DNA of 5,381 nucleotides from assembly GCA_902773265.1 (NCBI GenBank), contig CACYDZ010000362.1:1-5381 (forward strand), written 5' to 3'. Under the pieces are notes generated by a model. It made no database searches. It was not told where the DNA came from and saw only the letters and a list, made by a program, of their open reading frames with translations. Below are positions 1-5,291 of this stretch, in pieces. The first letter of the stretch is position 1; each line of letters starts with the position of its first letter. The DNA comes from an uncultured Ruminococcus sp. (GTDB taxonomy: Bacteria > Bacillota > Clostridia > Oscillospirales > Acutalibacteraceae). The position numbers and the translations under genes are program-made.

Positions 1-1
1 C

Positions 2-34
2 CGTGAGCTGAATGCAACGGCAACGCTCGTATAA
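2..34 (+). CDS. possible 3' end of an out-of-window gene
   Basis: Only one plus-strand frame is open from the left edge. It reads ten residues (RELNATATLV) and stops with TAA at 32-34, directly against the hairpin at 34-76. The position of the stop immediately before a terminator, and the higher G+C of these bases compared with what follows, fit the tail of a neighbouring gene. Ten codons are too few to identify a product, and an open frame this short is expected by chance. Confidence 0.25.
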   Translation, partial: RELNATATLV

Positions 35-76
35 AAGTAAAAGCATCAGGAATATCGAACCTGATGCTTTTACTTT
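34..76. terminator. bidirectional intrinsic terminator after the 308-aa methyltransferase gene
   Basis: A perfect 17-bp stem (34-50 pairs with 60-76) closes a 9-nt loop (51-59). The G+C part of the stem is GCATCAGG/CCTGATGC, and T-rich runs lie on both sides, so it can work in either direction. On the minus strand the methyltransferase stop codon (70-72) is inside the stem, followed by the hairpin and then TTTTACTTTTAT. On the plus strand it would end any gene entering from the left edge. Confidence 0.88.
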
Positions 77-996
77 ATGTTATTTGCAATCTGAAATACA
101 ACCGGTACACAAACTGAATTACCGATTTGTTTATAAGCGGATTTTGATGAAATATCTGCAATCTTAAATCCCTGAGGAAATCCCATTAACGCCAAACACT
201 CATCGGGTGTGATAGTGCGGATCCCGAAATTGTCTTTTATTATAGGTACTCGGTCATACCATGTGCCCATATTTGCTTTTAGTGTAAAGCAGATACCGTC
301 TTTACTTTTTTGTATCCCGTAGTCCGAAAAACGATAGATTTGATTTTCATCGGTAATAGCTTTAGCCATTTTATTGTACTTCGACGTGTTTTCGGGAAGA
401 TAAAATATATCATCAACTTTTACAGATTTATCAATTATATCAAATACTCGTTTTTCCAACTTGACCTTATCGGGAAAACGATATGATTCACATTGTTCAA
501 CGTCACGAAATGCAAGCAGATATGTTCTTGTACGATGTTGAGGAATACCGTAATCACAAGCGTCGGTAACCATATAACGTAGAAAATACCCTCTTGATAC
601 TAACTCGTTGTGAATTACATTAAAAGTGCGTCCTTTATCGTGCTCAACAAGATTTGCGACATTTTCAAGAAGAATAAGCTGTGGCTTAACGGCATCAGCA
701 ATACGCATTATTTCAAAGAAAAGATTGCCACGATCATCTCCAAATCCTTTTTGATTACTGCAAACTGAAAACGGTTGACAAGGGAAACCCGCCGTTATAA
801 TATCAACTTTTGGCAGCATGGATTCCTCAAGATTACGAATATCACCCTTAAAAAGTGTAGTTTCGGGAAAGTTCAATTTATACGTGGAATAGGCATCTCT
901 GTCTATTTCATTTGCCCATATGATGTCGAATCCCGCTTGCCTGAAGCCAATATCTATTCCGCCAATGCCGGAAAACAAACTACCAATAGTATTCAT
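70..996 (-). CDS. DNA (cytosine-5-)-methyltransferase, probable partner of the HNH endonuclease
   Basis: This enzyme transfers methyl from S-adenosylmethionine to C5 of a cytosine within a short DNA site and probably protects host DNA from the adjacent HNH endonuclease. With the start at 996 it has 308 residues, close to small enzymes such as M.HhaI. Visible motifs are: motif I FSGIGG (8-13); motif IV GFPCQPFS with catalytic Cys73; motif VI ENV (111-113); motif VIII QHRTR (153-157); motif IX TPDECLALMGFP (263-274); and motif X QIGNSV (290-295). The target recognition region is the short stretch at about 170-258, and I cannot predict its site. The frame stays open to an ATG at 1074. I chose 996 because motif I follows at once, AAGAGGA lies 7 nt upstream, and the longer start would overlap the HNH promoter and add 26 unrelated residues. 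It is divergent from the HNH gene. Confidence 0.95.
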   Translation of the reverse strand: MNTIGSLFSGIGGIDIGFRQAGFDIIWANEIDRDAYSTYKLNFPETTLFKGDIRNLEESMLPKVDIITAGFPCQPFSVCSNQKGFGDDRGNLFFEIMRIADAVKPQLILLENVANLVEHDKGRTFNVIHNELVSRGYFLRYMVTDACDYGIPQHRTRTYLLAFRDVEQCESYRFPDKVKLEKRVFDIIDKSVKVDDIFYLPENTSKYNKMAKAITDENQIYRFSDYGIQKSKDGICFTLKANMGTWYDRVPIIKDNFGIRTITPDECLALMGFPQGFKIADISSKSAYKQIGNSVCVPVVFQIANNIK

Positions 997-1003
997 TTTT
1001 TTA

Positions 1004-1010
1004 TCCTCTT
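1004..1010 (-). promoter_or_regulatory. ribosome binding site that fixes the methyltransferase start at 996
   Basis: The minus strand reads AAGAGGA followed by 7 nt and then ATG at 996-994. This near-ideal Shine-Dalgarno sequence supports the internal start over the upstream in-frame ATG at 1074. That ATG has no comparable purine run in front of it and lies against the start codon of the divergent gene. Confidence 0.8.
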
Positions 1011-1012
1011 TA

Positions 1013-1041
1013 TAGACAAGTGTGCTTCTTTCTGATAGAAT
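1013..1041 (+). promoter_or_regulatory. sigma70-type promoter for the HNH endonuclease gene
   Basis: The -35 box is TAGACA (1013-1018). A 17-nt spacer follows, then the -10 box TAGAAT (1036-1041) preceded by TGA, which makes an extended -10. Each hexamer is one base from consensus. Transcription would start near 1048, giving a leader of about 27 nt that holds the ribosome binding site at 1060-1066. Confidence 0.72.
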
Positions 1042-1044
1042 AGG

Positions 1045-1073
1045 TGTATAAAAAACGAAAAGGGGATTGTTCA
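1045..1073 (-). promoter_or_regulatory. weak candidate promoter for the 308-aa methyltransferase
   Basis: On the minus strand, TGAACA (1073-1068), a 17-nt spacer and TATACA (1050-1045) each match the sigma70 hexamers at 4 of 6 positions. Transcription would start near 1038 and leave room for the AAGAGGA site. It is the best minus-strand candidate I found in this short gap, but it is weak. It faces and overlaps the much stronger HNH promoter, so the two would interfere. An imperfect inverted repeat (1009-1018 and 1043-1052, 8 of 10 bases) also lies here. Confidence 0.3.
1060..1066 (+). promoter_or_regulatory. ribosome binding site of the HNH endonuclease gene
   Basis: AAGGGGA lies 8 nt before the ATG at 1075. 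It supports that start and the full N-terminal repeat domain of the protein. Confidence 0.75.
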
Positions 1074-1074
1074 T

Positions 1075-1728
1075 ATGGCCGGAGCGAAAACAAAGCTACA
1101 TAATTATTTCTTGGAACACGTAGGAGAAGATATTCCAAGAGAAACACTTAGAGAAGTTGCAGGTAATATAACGGATTGGCAACGGACTCTGCGCACGCTG
1201 CGAAAGGAAACGGGGCTTGATATCAGGGCTACCAAAACGGGTTACATTTTGACCAGTGCCGAGCCGATAAATGAGCCAATAATAAGAGGGGCGATTAATG
1301 ATAAGCTTAGATACGCTGTATTACAGCGAGATAATTCGAGGTGTCAGAGATGCGGTCGCGGTATTGAGGACGGTGTCAAATTGGCTGTTGATCATCGTAT
1401 TCCCGTGGATATGGGAGGGGAAACAGTCATCGATAATTTGTGGACCTTATGCACTGATTGTAACGGCGGGAAAAAGAGCTTTTTTTCTGACGAAGATTCT
1501 GAATTAATGCGGAAGATTTCCAAAATGTCTGGCGCAGGTAAAAAGCTGTCGGCATATTTTATGGCTCACCCGAATGAAATTATTGATCCGTATAAATTGC
1601 AGGTCGTGGCCAATGTTCGAGATTGGGAAAGATCTTTAAGGAAGCTTCGTCAAGATACCGGAATGGATATTTCCTATATTCGTCCGTCTACAGAAAATCC
1701 AATGGGCGGCTATATTTATAAGCCATAA
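1075..1728 (+). CDS. HNH restriction endonuclease with duplicated flanking DNA-binding domains
   Basis: This is a probable Type II restriction enzyme of 217 residues that cuts DNA with a beta-beta-alpha-metal HNH fold. The core spans about 78-136. It has zinc-knuckle pairs Cys90/Cys93 and Cys126/Cys129, the DH pair Asp106-His107 (His107 the expected general base), Asn121 in DNLWTLC, and Asn130 in CTDCNGGKK at the third HNH position. Residues 3-58 and 153-214 are copies of one another. Both carry GA..KL..YF..H, then DW.R.LR.LR..TG.DI, and end in GYI. By my alignment about 25 of roughly 55 positions are identical, with a one-residue gap before DW. The repeats look helical and basic, likely winged-helix-like DNA readers, but the fold is inferred. 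The divergent C5 methyltransferase next door supports an R-M pair. A modification-dependent nuclease is the main alternative. Confidence 0.87.
   Translation: MAGAKTKLHNYFLEHVGEDIPRETLREVAGNITDWQRTLRTLRKETGLDIRATKTGYILTSAEPINEPIIRGAINDKLRYAVLQRDNSRCQRCGRGIEDGVKLAVDHRIPVDMGGETVIDNLWTLCTDCNGGKKSFFSDEDSELMRKISKMSGAGKKLSAYFMAHPNEIIDPYKLQVVANVRDWERSLRKLRQDTGMDISYIRPSTENPMGGYIYKP
1081..1248 (+). repeat. first copy of the domain flanking the HNH core
   Basis: This stretch encodes residues 3-58 of the HNH protein. It matches residues 153-214 (1531-1716) at the protein level, sharing YF, DW, R.LR.LR, TG.DI and GYI. The DNA of the two copies has diverged strongly, so the duplication is old rather than a recent tandem event. 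Confidence 0.8.
1531..1716 (+). repeat. second copy of the domain flanking the HNH core
   Basis: This stretch encodes residues 153-214 of the HNH protein and is the partner of 1081-1248. It has a longer loop before the final GYI (residues 200-211, including a Pro/Ser/Thr stretch) than the first copy, where only about five residues separate DI from GYI. The two copies may therefore contact DNA differently. Confidence 0.8.
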
Positions 1729-1766
1729 CAAATAATTATTTCGATTTTAGTGAATCAAGGTATGTT

Positions 1767-1797
1767 AAAAGAGGCTCGTTTTTAGTGAGTCTCTTTT
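1767..1797. terminator. shared bidirectional terminator between the converging HNH and dcm-like genes
   Basis: An 11-bp stem (1767-1777 with 1787-1797, one G-U wobble on the plus strand) closes a 9-nt loop. It is flanked by A-runs and T-runs, so both strands give a hairpin followed by Us. On the minus strand the last codons of the dcm-like gene form the 5' arm and its TAA (1784-1782) sits in the loop. On the plus strand it lies about 40 nt after the HNH stop. Confidence 0.85.
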
Positions 1798-2801
1798 TCC
1801 AGTTCTTTGTAAATTCTTTCCGCGATAGCCTCTATTACATTAACCGTTACACTGTTTCCGAGTTGTTTATATAAATGTGTATCTGCCAAGGGAAGGATAA
1901 AATCATCTGGATATCCCTGTAGTCTTGCCCATTCGCGGGGAGTCATCTTTCGAATACCGTAAGGATTGATTTCTCCTTTGATATGTGTGGTAGGAACAAG
2001 GTTTTTTTGTCGATTATCGACAACAAGATTTCTTTCTCTTCCCATACCTCCGCATACTATTGCGCCCGCCACATCACTCCAATCTCTGATTTCAAAACCA
2101 AAACCGTTACCTTTTGCTTCGTGGCGCTTTTTGTGAGCGACAAGGGTATCCATATATGTAGTGCTCAGGTAATATTTTGCCGGTACAGGATCCTTTTCAC
2201 GGATATCCCATAGAATTTTTGATGTATCGGTAGGTTCGGGAAAAACAAACTCATTTGGAGCGATATCATTACGAAATGCAATCAGATATATTCTTTCACG
2301 ATTCTGCGGAACACCGTAATCTTTGCTGTTAAGGATTTTATCAAATACTTTGTAGCCTAAATCTTCAAATGTTTTCCTGATGATCTTATATGTGCGTCCT
2401 CTGTCATGGATAGTCAAACCTTTAACATTTTCGCAAAAGATGACTTTAGGTTTGTGATAGTCGCAGATGCGAGCAACATCAAGAAACAATGTTCCTCTGC
2501 AAGTGCCTTTGTAGTCATCATCAAATCCCTGTTTGCGTCCCGCCATGCTGAATGCCTGACAAGGAAAGCCCGCCAAACAAATATCAAAACCGGGTATGCT
2601 TTTTTCATCGATTTTTGTTATATCGCCGGCTATATCGAAATAATCATGAAAATTTGCGCGGTAAGTTTCTTGTGCTTTTTCGTCCCATTCACTGACAAAT
2701 ACCGTTTCTATTTCGTCTTTAAATGCACGGTCAAAGCCTAATCGGATACCACCGATACCTGCGAACAAATCAATGGATCTGTATTTTGTCTTATTTTTCA
2801 T
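1782..2801 (-). CDS. dcm: Dcm-like DNA (cytosine-5-)-methyltransferase
   Basis: This 339-residue enzyme methylates C5 of a cytosine in a short DNA site. Motif I is FAGIGG (13-18). Motif IV is GFPCQAFS with catalytic Cys81. Motif VI is ENV (124-126) and motif VIII is QNRER (166-170). Motif IX is RKMTPREWARLQG (284-296), and motif X is QLGNSV (313-318). The recognition region at about 178-282 contains KRHEAKGNGFGF (225-236), which matches the K-H-A-GNGFG segment I recall from E. coli Dcm and relatives that recognise CCWGG, CCNGG or CCGG. A site of that group is therefore likely but not proven. The start overlaps the vsr stop as ATGA, with no strong ribosome binding site, so translation is probably coupled to vsr. 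The N terminus is short and lacks the helix-turn-helix extension by which M.SsoII-type enzymes repress themselves. It may guard against the HNH enzyme or be an independent dcm-vsr unit. Confidence 0.95.
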   Translation of the reverse strand: MKNKTKYRSIDLFAGIGGIRLGFDRAFKDEIETVFVSEWDEKAQETYRANFHDYFDIAGDITKIDEKSIPGFDICLAGFPCQAFSMAGRKQGFDDDYKGTCRGTLFLDVARICDYHKPKVIFCENVKGLTIHDRGRTYKIIRKTFEDLGYKVFDKILNSKDYGVPQNRERIYLIAFRNDIAPNEFVFPEPTDTSKILWDIREKDPVPAKYYLSTTYMDTLVAHKKRHEAKGNGFGFEIRDWSDVAGAIVCGGMGRERNLVVDNRQKNLVPTTHIKGEINPYGIRKMTPREWARLQGYPDDFILPLADTHLYKQLGNSVTVNVIEAIAERIYKELEKETH

Positions 2802-3211
2802 TTCGTTCTAACCACGCCTTCTATTTTATCAGCACAGCCTGACAAGTCTTTTTTTATTTCATTACCCCAAAAACGTAATACTATCCAACCTTCGGATGTC
2901 AACCGTTCCGTGACCTCTTTATCACGCTCCATATTCTTTTCGATTTTTTGAATCCAAAATTCACAATTGGATTTAATATTTTGCCGTTTGTTATTCCAAT
3001 CATATCCGTGGAAAAACTCACTGTCACAGAATATGGCAACTTTCTTTCCGATAAATGCTATATCAGGTTTACCATAAACAGTTGAAACATTTTTTCTATA
3101 TCGTAGTCCTCTGTGCCACAACTCTTTTTGAAGCATTGTTTCTATTTTTGAGCCTTTGTTCTTAATTGCTCTCATGTTTTTGCGTCGCTGTTCAGGTGTC
3201 AATCTATCCAT
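2798..3211 (-). CDS. vsr: very short patch repair (Vsr) endonuclease, variant lacking the E. coli zinc ligands
   Basis: Vsr nicks beside the T of T:G mismatches produced by deamination of 5-methylcytosine and so starts repair that limits C-to-T mutation at methylated sites. The 137-residue protein has the family's N-terminal R..NM.AI....SK.E segment (10-24), GLRYR (35-39), GKPDI with catalytic-type Asp50, FFHG with His68 (E. coli His69), FW..KI..N..RD (85-97) and GW.VLRFWG (108-116). Compared with E. coli Vsr recalled from memory, the zinc ligands Cys66, His71, Cys73 and Cys117 correspond to Glu65, Tyr70, Trp72 and Gly116/Asn117, so the metal site appears absent. I recall similar zinc-less forms in Firmicutes. 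The gene is first in its operon, overlaps the dcm-like gene by 4 bp, and has AAGGAA before its ATG. That order is the reverse of E. coli dcm-vsr. Confidence 0.92.
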   Translation of the reverse strand: MDRLTPEQRRKNMRAIKNKGSKIETMLQKELWHRGLRYRKNVSTVYGKPDIAFIGKKVAIFCDSEFFHGYDWNNKRQNIKSNCEFWIQKIEKNMERDKEVTERLTSEGWIVLRFWGNEIKKDLSGCADKIEGVVRTK

Positions 3212-3216
3212 AGCTG

Positions 3217-3222
3217 TTCCTT
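3217..3222 (-). promoter_or_regulatory. ribosome binding site of vsr
   Basis: The minus strand reads AAGGAA 5 nt before the vsr ATG (3211-3209). It is a good Shine-Dalgarno match and supports the start used here. Confidence 0.7.
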
Positions 3223-3225
3223 TTT

Positions 3226-3238
3226 TCTGATTATCAGA
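3226..3238. promoter_or_regulatory. candidate operator palindrome at the vsr-dcm transcription start
   Basis: TCTGAT-T-ATCAGA is a perfect 13-nt odd palindrome (6-bp arms). It lies just downstream of the minus-strand -10 box and overlaps the predicted start point near 3235. The placement would suit a repressor, but arms this short arise by chance and no regulator gene lies in the window. Confidence 0.3.
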
Positions 3239-3241
3239 TTG

Positions 3242-3270
3242 ATTATACCATAAAAGCGAATGGTTTTCAA
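3242..3270 (-). promoter_or_regulatory. strong sigma70-type promoter for vsr and the dcm-like gene
   Basis: On the minus strand the -35 box is TTGAAA (3270-3265), the spacer is 17 nt, and the -10 box is a consensus TATAAT (3247-3242) preceded by TGG, making an extended -10. An A+T-only tract (about 3273-3288) just upstream could act as an UP element. The leader would be about 25 nt and includes the palindrome and the AAGGAA site. Confidence 0.85.
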
Positions 3271-3328
3271 CTTATAAAATTATAATTAGTAAAAAACATA
3301 TGTATAGTACTGCAATTTTTAAATTTCG

Positions 3329-3357
3329 TTGATATGATATGATATGTGTGTTATAAT
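3329..3357 (+). promoter_or_regulatory. strong sigma70-type promoter for the nuclease-helicase gene
   Basis: TTGATA (3329-3334), a 17-nt spacer and TATAAT (3352-3357) preceded by TGT form a near-consensus extended -10 promoter. The spacer begins with GATAT three times in tandem (3331-3345). Transcription would start near 3364, leaving a leader of about 50 nt before the ATG at 3414. A second TATAAT at 3385-3390 has no convincing -35 box. Confidence 0.82.
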
Positions 3358-3413
3358 CTAACTGTAAATTTATTAGATTTCAGATATAATAATATAATTA
3401 TGGGGCTAAAATT

Positions 3414-5291
3414 ATGATTATTTATGAAAATACGAGACGTGGATTTATAGATGACATTAGAGGCGGTTGTATTGCTGAAAAAGTTCAGCAACAATTTGAA
3501 AATCACGGCATTCATCATAATAATATTGCCGAATATCGAGCTTGGAACAATTCTCTTATGTATATGAGAAATGTTTTAGATGATGATGATATTCCTGAGG
3601 ATGTTTCTCTAGCTATTGAATATCAAATTCCATTGACATCCAAAAGAGTGGATTTTTTGATTGCCGGTAACGATGAATCTGGTAATCCGAATGTTGTGGT
3701 TGTTGAATTAAAACAATGGGAGGATAGTGGGGTCACATCTCGTCCTGATGTTGTTACAGCATTTACAGGCGGCGCAAATCGTGCTGTTTGTCATCCGAGC
3801 TATCAAGCTTATAGTTATGCAAAAATAATTGAAAACTTTAATGAGGATGTTTATCGTGGAAAAATAAGTCTTCGCCCTTGTGCATTTCTTCATAATTATA
3901 GAGAAAACAATCGGTCACATATCGATAATCATTTGTATAGGGAAGCTATATCTGTTGCACCGGTTTTTTTGCAGCAGGATACAGATAAACTACGTTCATT
4001 TATCAAAACTTTTATCAAAGAAAAAGATGGTATAGACTTGTTGATGAGAATTGACCATGGCAAGTTAAAACCTGCAAAAGCTCTACAAGATGCCCTTGCT
4101 TCTATGGTTCAAGGAAACAGGGAATTTATATTGATAGATGAGCAGAAAGTTGCATATGAAACAGTAAGAAAGCTCACAGAAAGAGCAGTAAGGGTTGCAA
4201 TTAATCCAACAAAAGGAGAAGAAAAAAGTGTTGTTATCGTTTCTGGAGGACCGGGTACAGGAAAATCAGTTGTAGCAATTCAACTCTTATGTGATTTGAT
4301 ATCAAAAGGTTATAGTGCAAATTATGTGACAAAAAATGCCGCTCCAAGGAATGTGTATTTTGAGAAATTGAGACAGAATAAATATAAACTTTCATATATA
4401 AAAAGTTTATTTAAGGCATCAGACTCATTTTGGAATGCTCCCACTAATCTTTTAGACTGTATAATAGTTGATGAAGCTCACCGGTTAAAGAAGAAATCTG
4501 CTATTTTTCATGGCGAAAACCAAGTTAAAGAACTGATTAATGCTGGCCGAGTTACAGTTTTCTTTATTGATGAGGATCAGAAAATTACCACTAAAGATAT
4601 AGGTAGTAAAGACGAAATACGCAAATGGGCGGCTTATCACGGTGCTAAAGTATATGAAGGTTCTGATTTGGACCTCGTATCACAATTTCGGTGTAATGGT
4701 AGTGACGGATATTTGAATTTCATAGATAACCTCCTAAATATCAAAGAAACAGCTAATTACATATTTGACTATGACTATGATTTGAGACTATTTAGTTCAC
4801 CTACAAAGATGAGAGAAGCACTGAGAGAAAAGAACAACATTAATAACAAATCAAGAATGATTGCAGGTTATTGCTACGAGTGGGTGAGTCAGTCAAATCC
4901 TGAAGGTGATGATTATGATATAGTGCTAGAAGATGGGTTTCGCGCAAAGTGGAATTTTTCCAACACTTTATTTGCAATAAATCCAGATTCTTTCGAACAA
5001 GTAGGATGTATACATACTACTCAAGGGTTAGAGTTTGATTACTGTGGTATCATTATAGGTCAGGATTTGCGTTACGAAAACAGGAAAGTTGTTACAGACC
5101 CATCAAAAGAAGCGATAAGCGATAAATCTTCGGGGATTCGCACTTGTAAAAACGCGGTGCTTGCTGACCGACTTATCAGAAATACCTATAAAACACTACT
5201 TTCTAGGGGACAAAAAGGCTGTTTCTTATATTGTGAGGATAAAGCGCTGCTTAAATATATTAGCGAAATAACAGAAATAAAAATCGAGTAA
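3414..5291 (+). CDS. PD-(D/E)XK nuclease-DUF2075 helicase fusion, Nhi-like defence protein
   Basis: This is a 625-residue two-part enzyme expected to cut and unwind nucleic acid, probably in anti-phage defence. The N-terminal part (about 40-140) looks like a PD-(D/E)XK nuclease: Glu69, Asp80 in RVDFLI, Glu98 and Lys100 in VVELK, and QAYSY (131-135), which fits the QxxxY motif of RecB/Cas4-type nucleases. The C-terminal part (about 240-620) is a superfamily 1 helicase of the DUF2075 / Schlafen-group-3 type. It has Walker A GGPGTGKS (278-285), Walker B IIVDEAH (350-356), FFIDEDQ (383-389), SQFR (423-426), IHTTQGLEFD (533-542) and an arginine-bearing motif VI near 589-598. All motifs are intact. 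The layout resembles Nhi of Staphylococcus epidermidis as I recall it. TGGGGC 7 nt before the ATG is a modest ribosome binding site. The gene looks more A+T-rich than the HNH gene. No clear terminator follows. Confidence 0.9.
   Translation: MIIYENTRRGFIDDIRGGCIAEKVQQQFENHGIHHNNIAEYRAWNNSLMYMRNVLDDDDIPEDVSLAIEYQIPLTSKRVDFLIAGNDESGNPNVVVVELKQWEDSGVTSRPDVVTAFTGGANRAVCHPSYQAYSYAKIIENFNEDVYRGKISLRPCAFLHNYRENNRSHIDNHLYREAISVAPVFLQQDTDKLRSFIKTFIKEKDGIDLLMRIDHGKLKPAKALQDALASMVQGNREFILIDEQKVAYETVRKLTERAVRVAINPTKGEEKSVVIVSGGPGTGKSVVAIQLLCDLISKGYSANYVTKNAAPRNVYFEKLRQNKYKLSYIKSLFKASDSFWNAPTNLLDCIIVDEAHRLKKKSAIFHGENQVKELINAGRVTVFFIDEDQKITTKDIGSKDEIRKWAAYHGAKVYEGSDLDLVSQFRCNGSDGYLNFIDNLLNIKETANYIFDYDYDLRLFSSPTKMREALREKNNINNKSRMIAGYCYEWVSQSNPEGDDYDIVLEDGFRAKWNFSNTLFAINPDSFEQVGCIHTTQGLEFDYCGIIIGQDLRYENRKVVTDPSKEAISDKSSGIRTCKNAVLADRLIRNTYKTLLSRGQKGCFLYCEDKALLKYISEITEIKIE

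Noticed and set aside
997..1074. N-terminal extension of the 308-aa methyltransferase to an ATG at 1074 (26 extra residues)
   Set aside because: The extension has no family resemblance, overlaps the promoter and leader of the HNH gene, and lacks a good ribosome binding site. AAGAGGA before the internal ATG and immediate entry into motif I favour 996.
1075..1728. HNH gene as a homing endonuclease or group I intron element
   Set aside because: It is a free-standing gene with its own promoter, ribosome binding site and terminator next to a methyltransferase, and no interrupted host gene or intron structure surrounds it.
2406..2741. 111-codon plus-strand open frame
   Set aside because: It lies wholly inside the dcm-like gene on the opposite strand, whose methyltransferase motifs are unmistakable, and its translation shows no recognisable domain. 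It is a shadow frame.
3281..3286. Extra plus-strand TATAAT
   Set aside because: No -35 box at 16-18 nt spacing. It is part of the A+T-rich tract upstream of the vsr promoter, where such hexamers are expected by chance.
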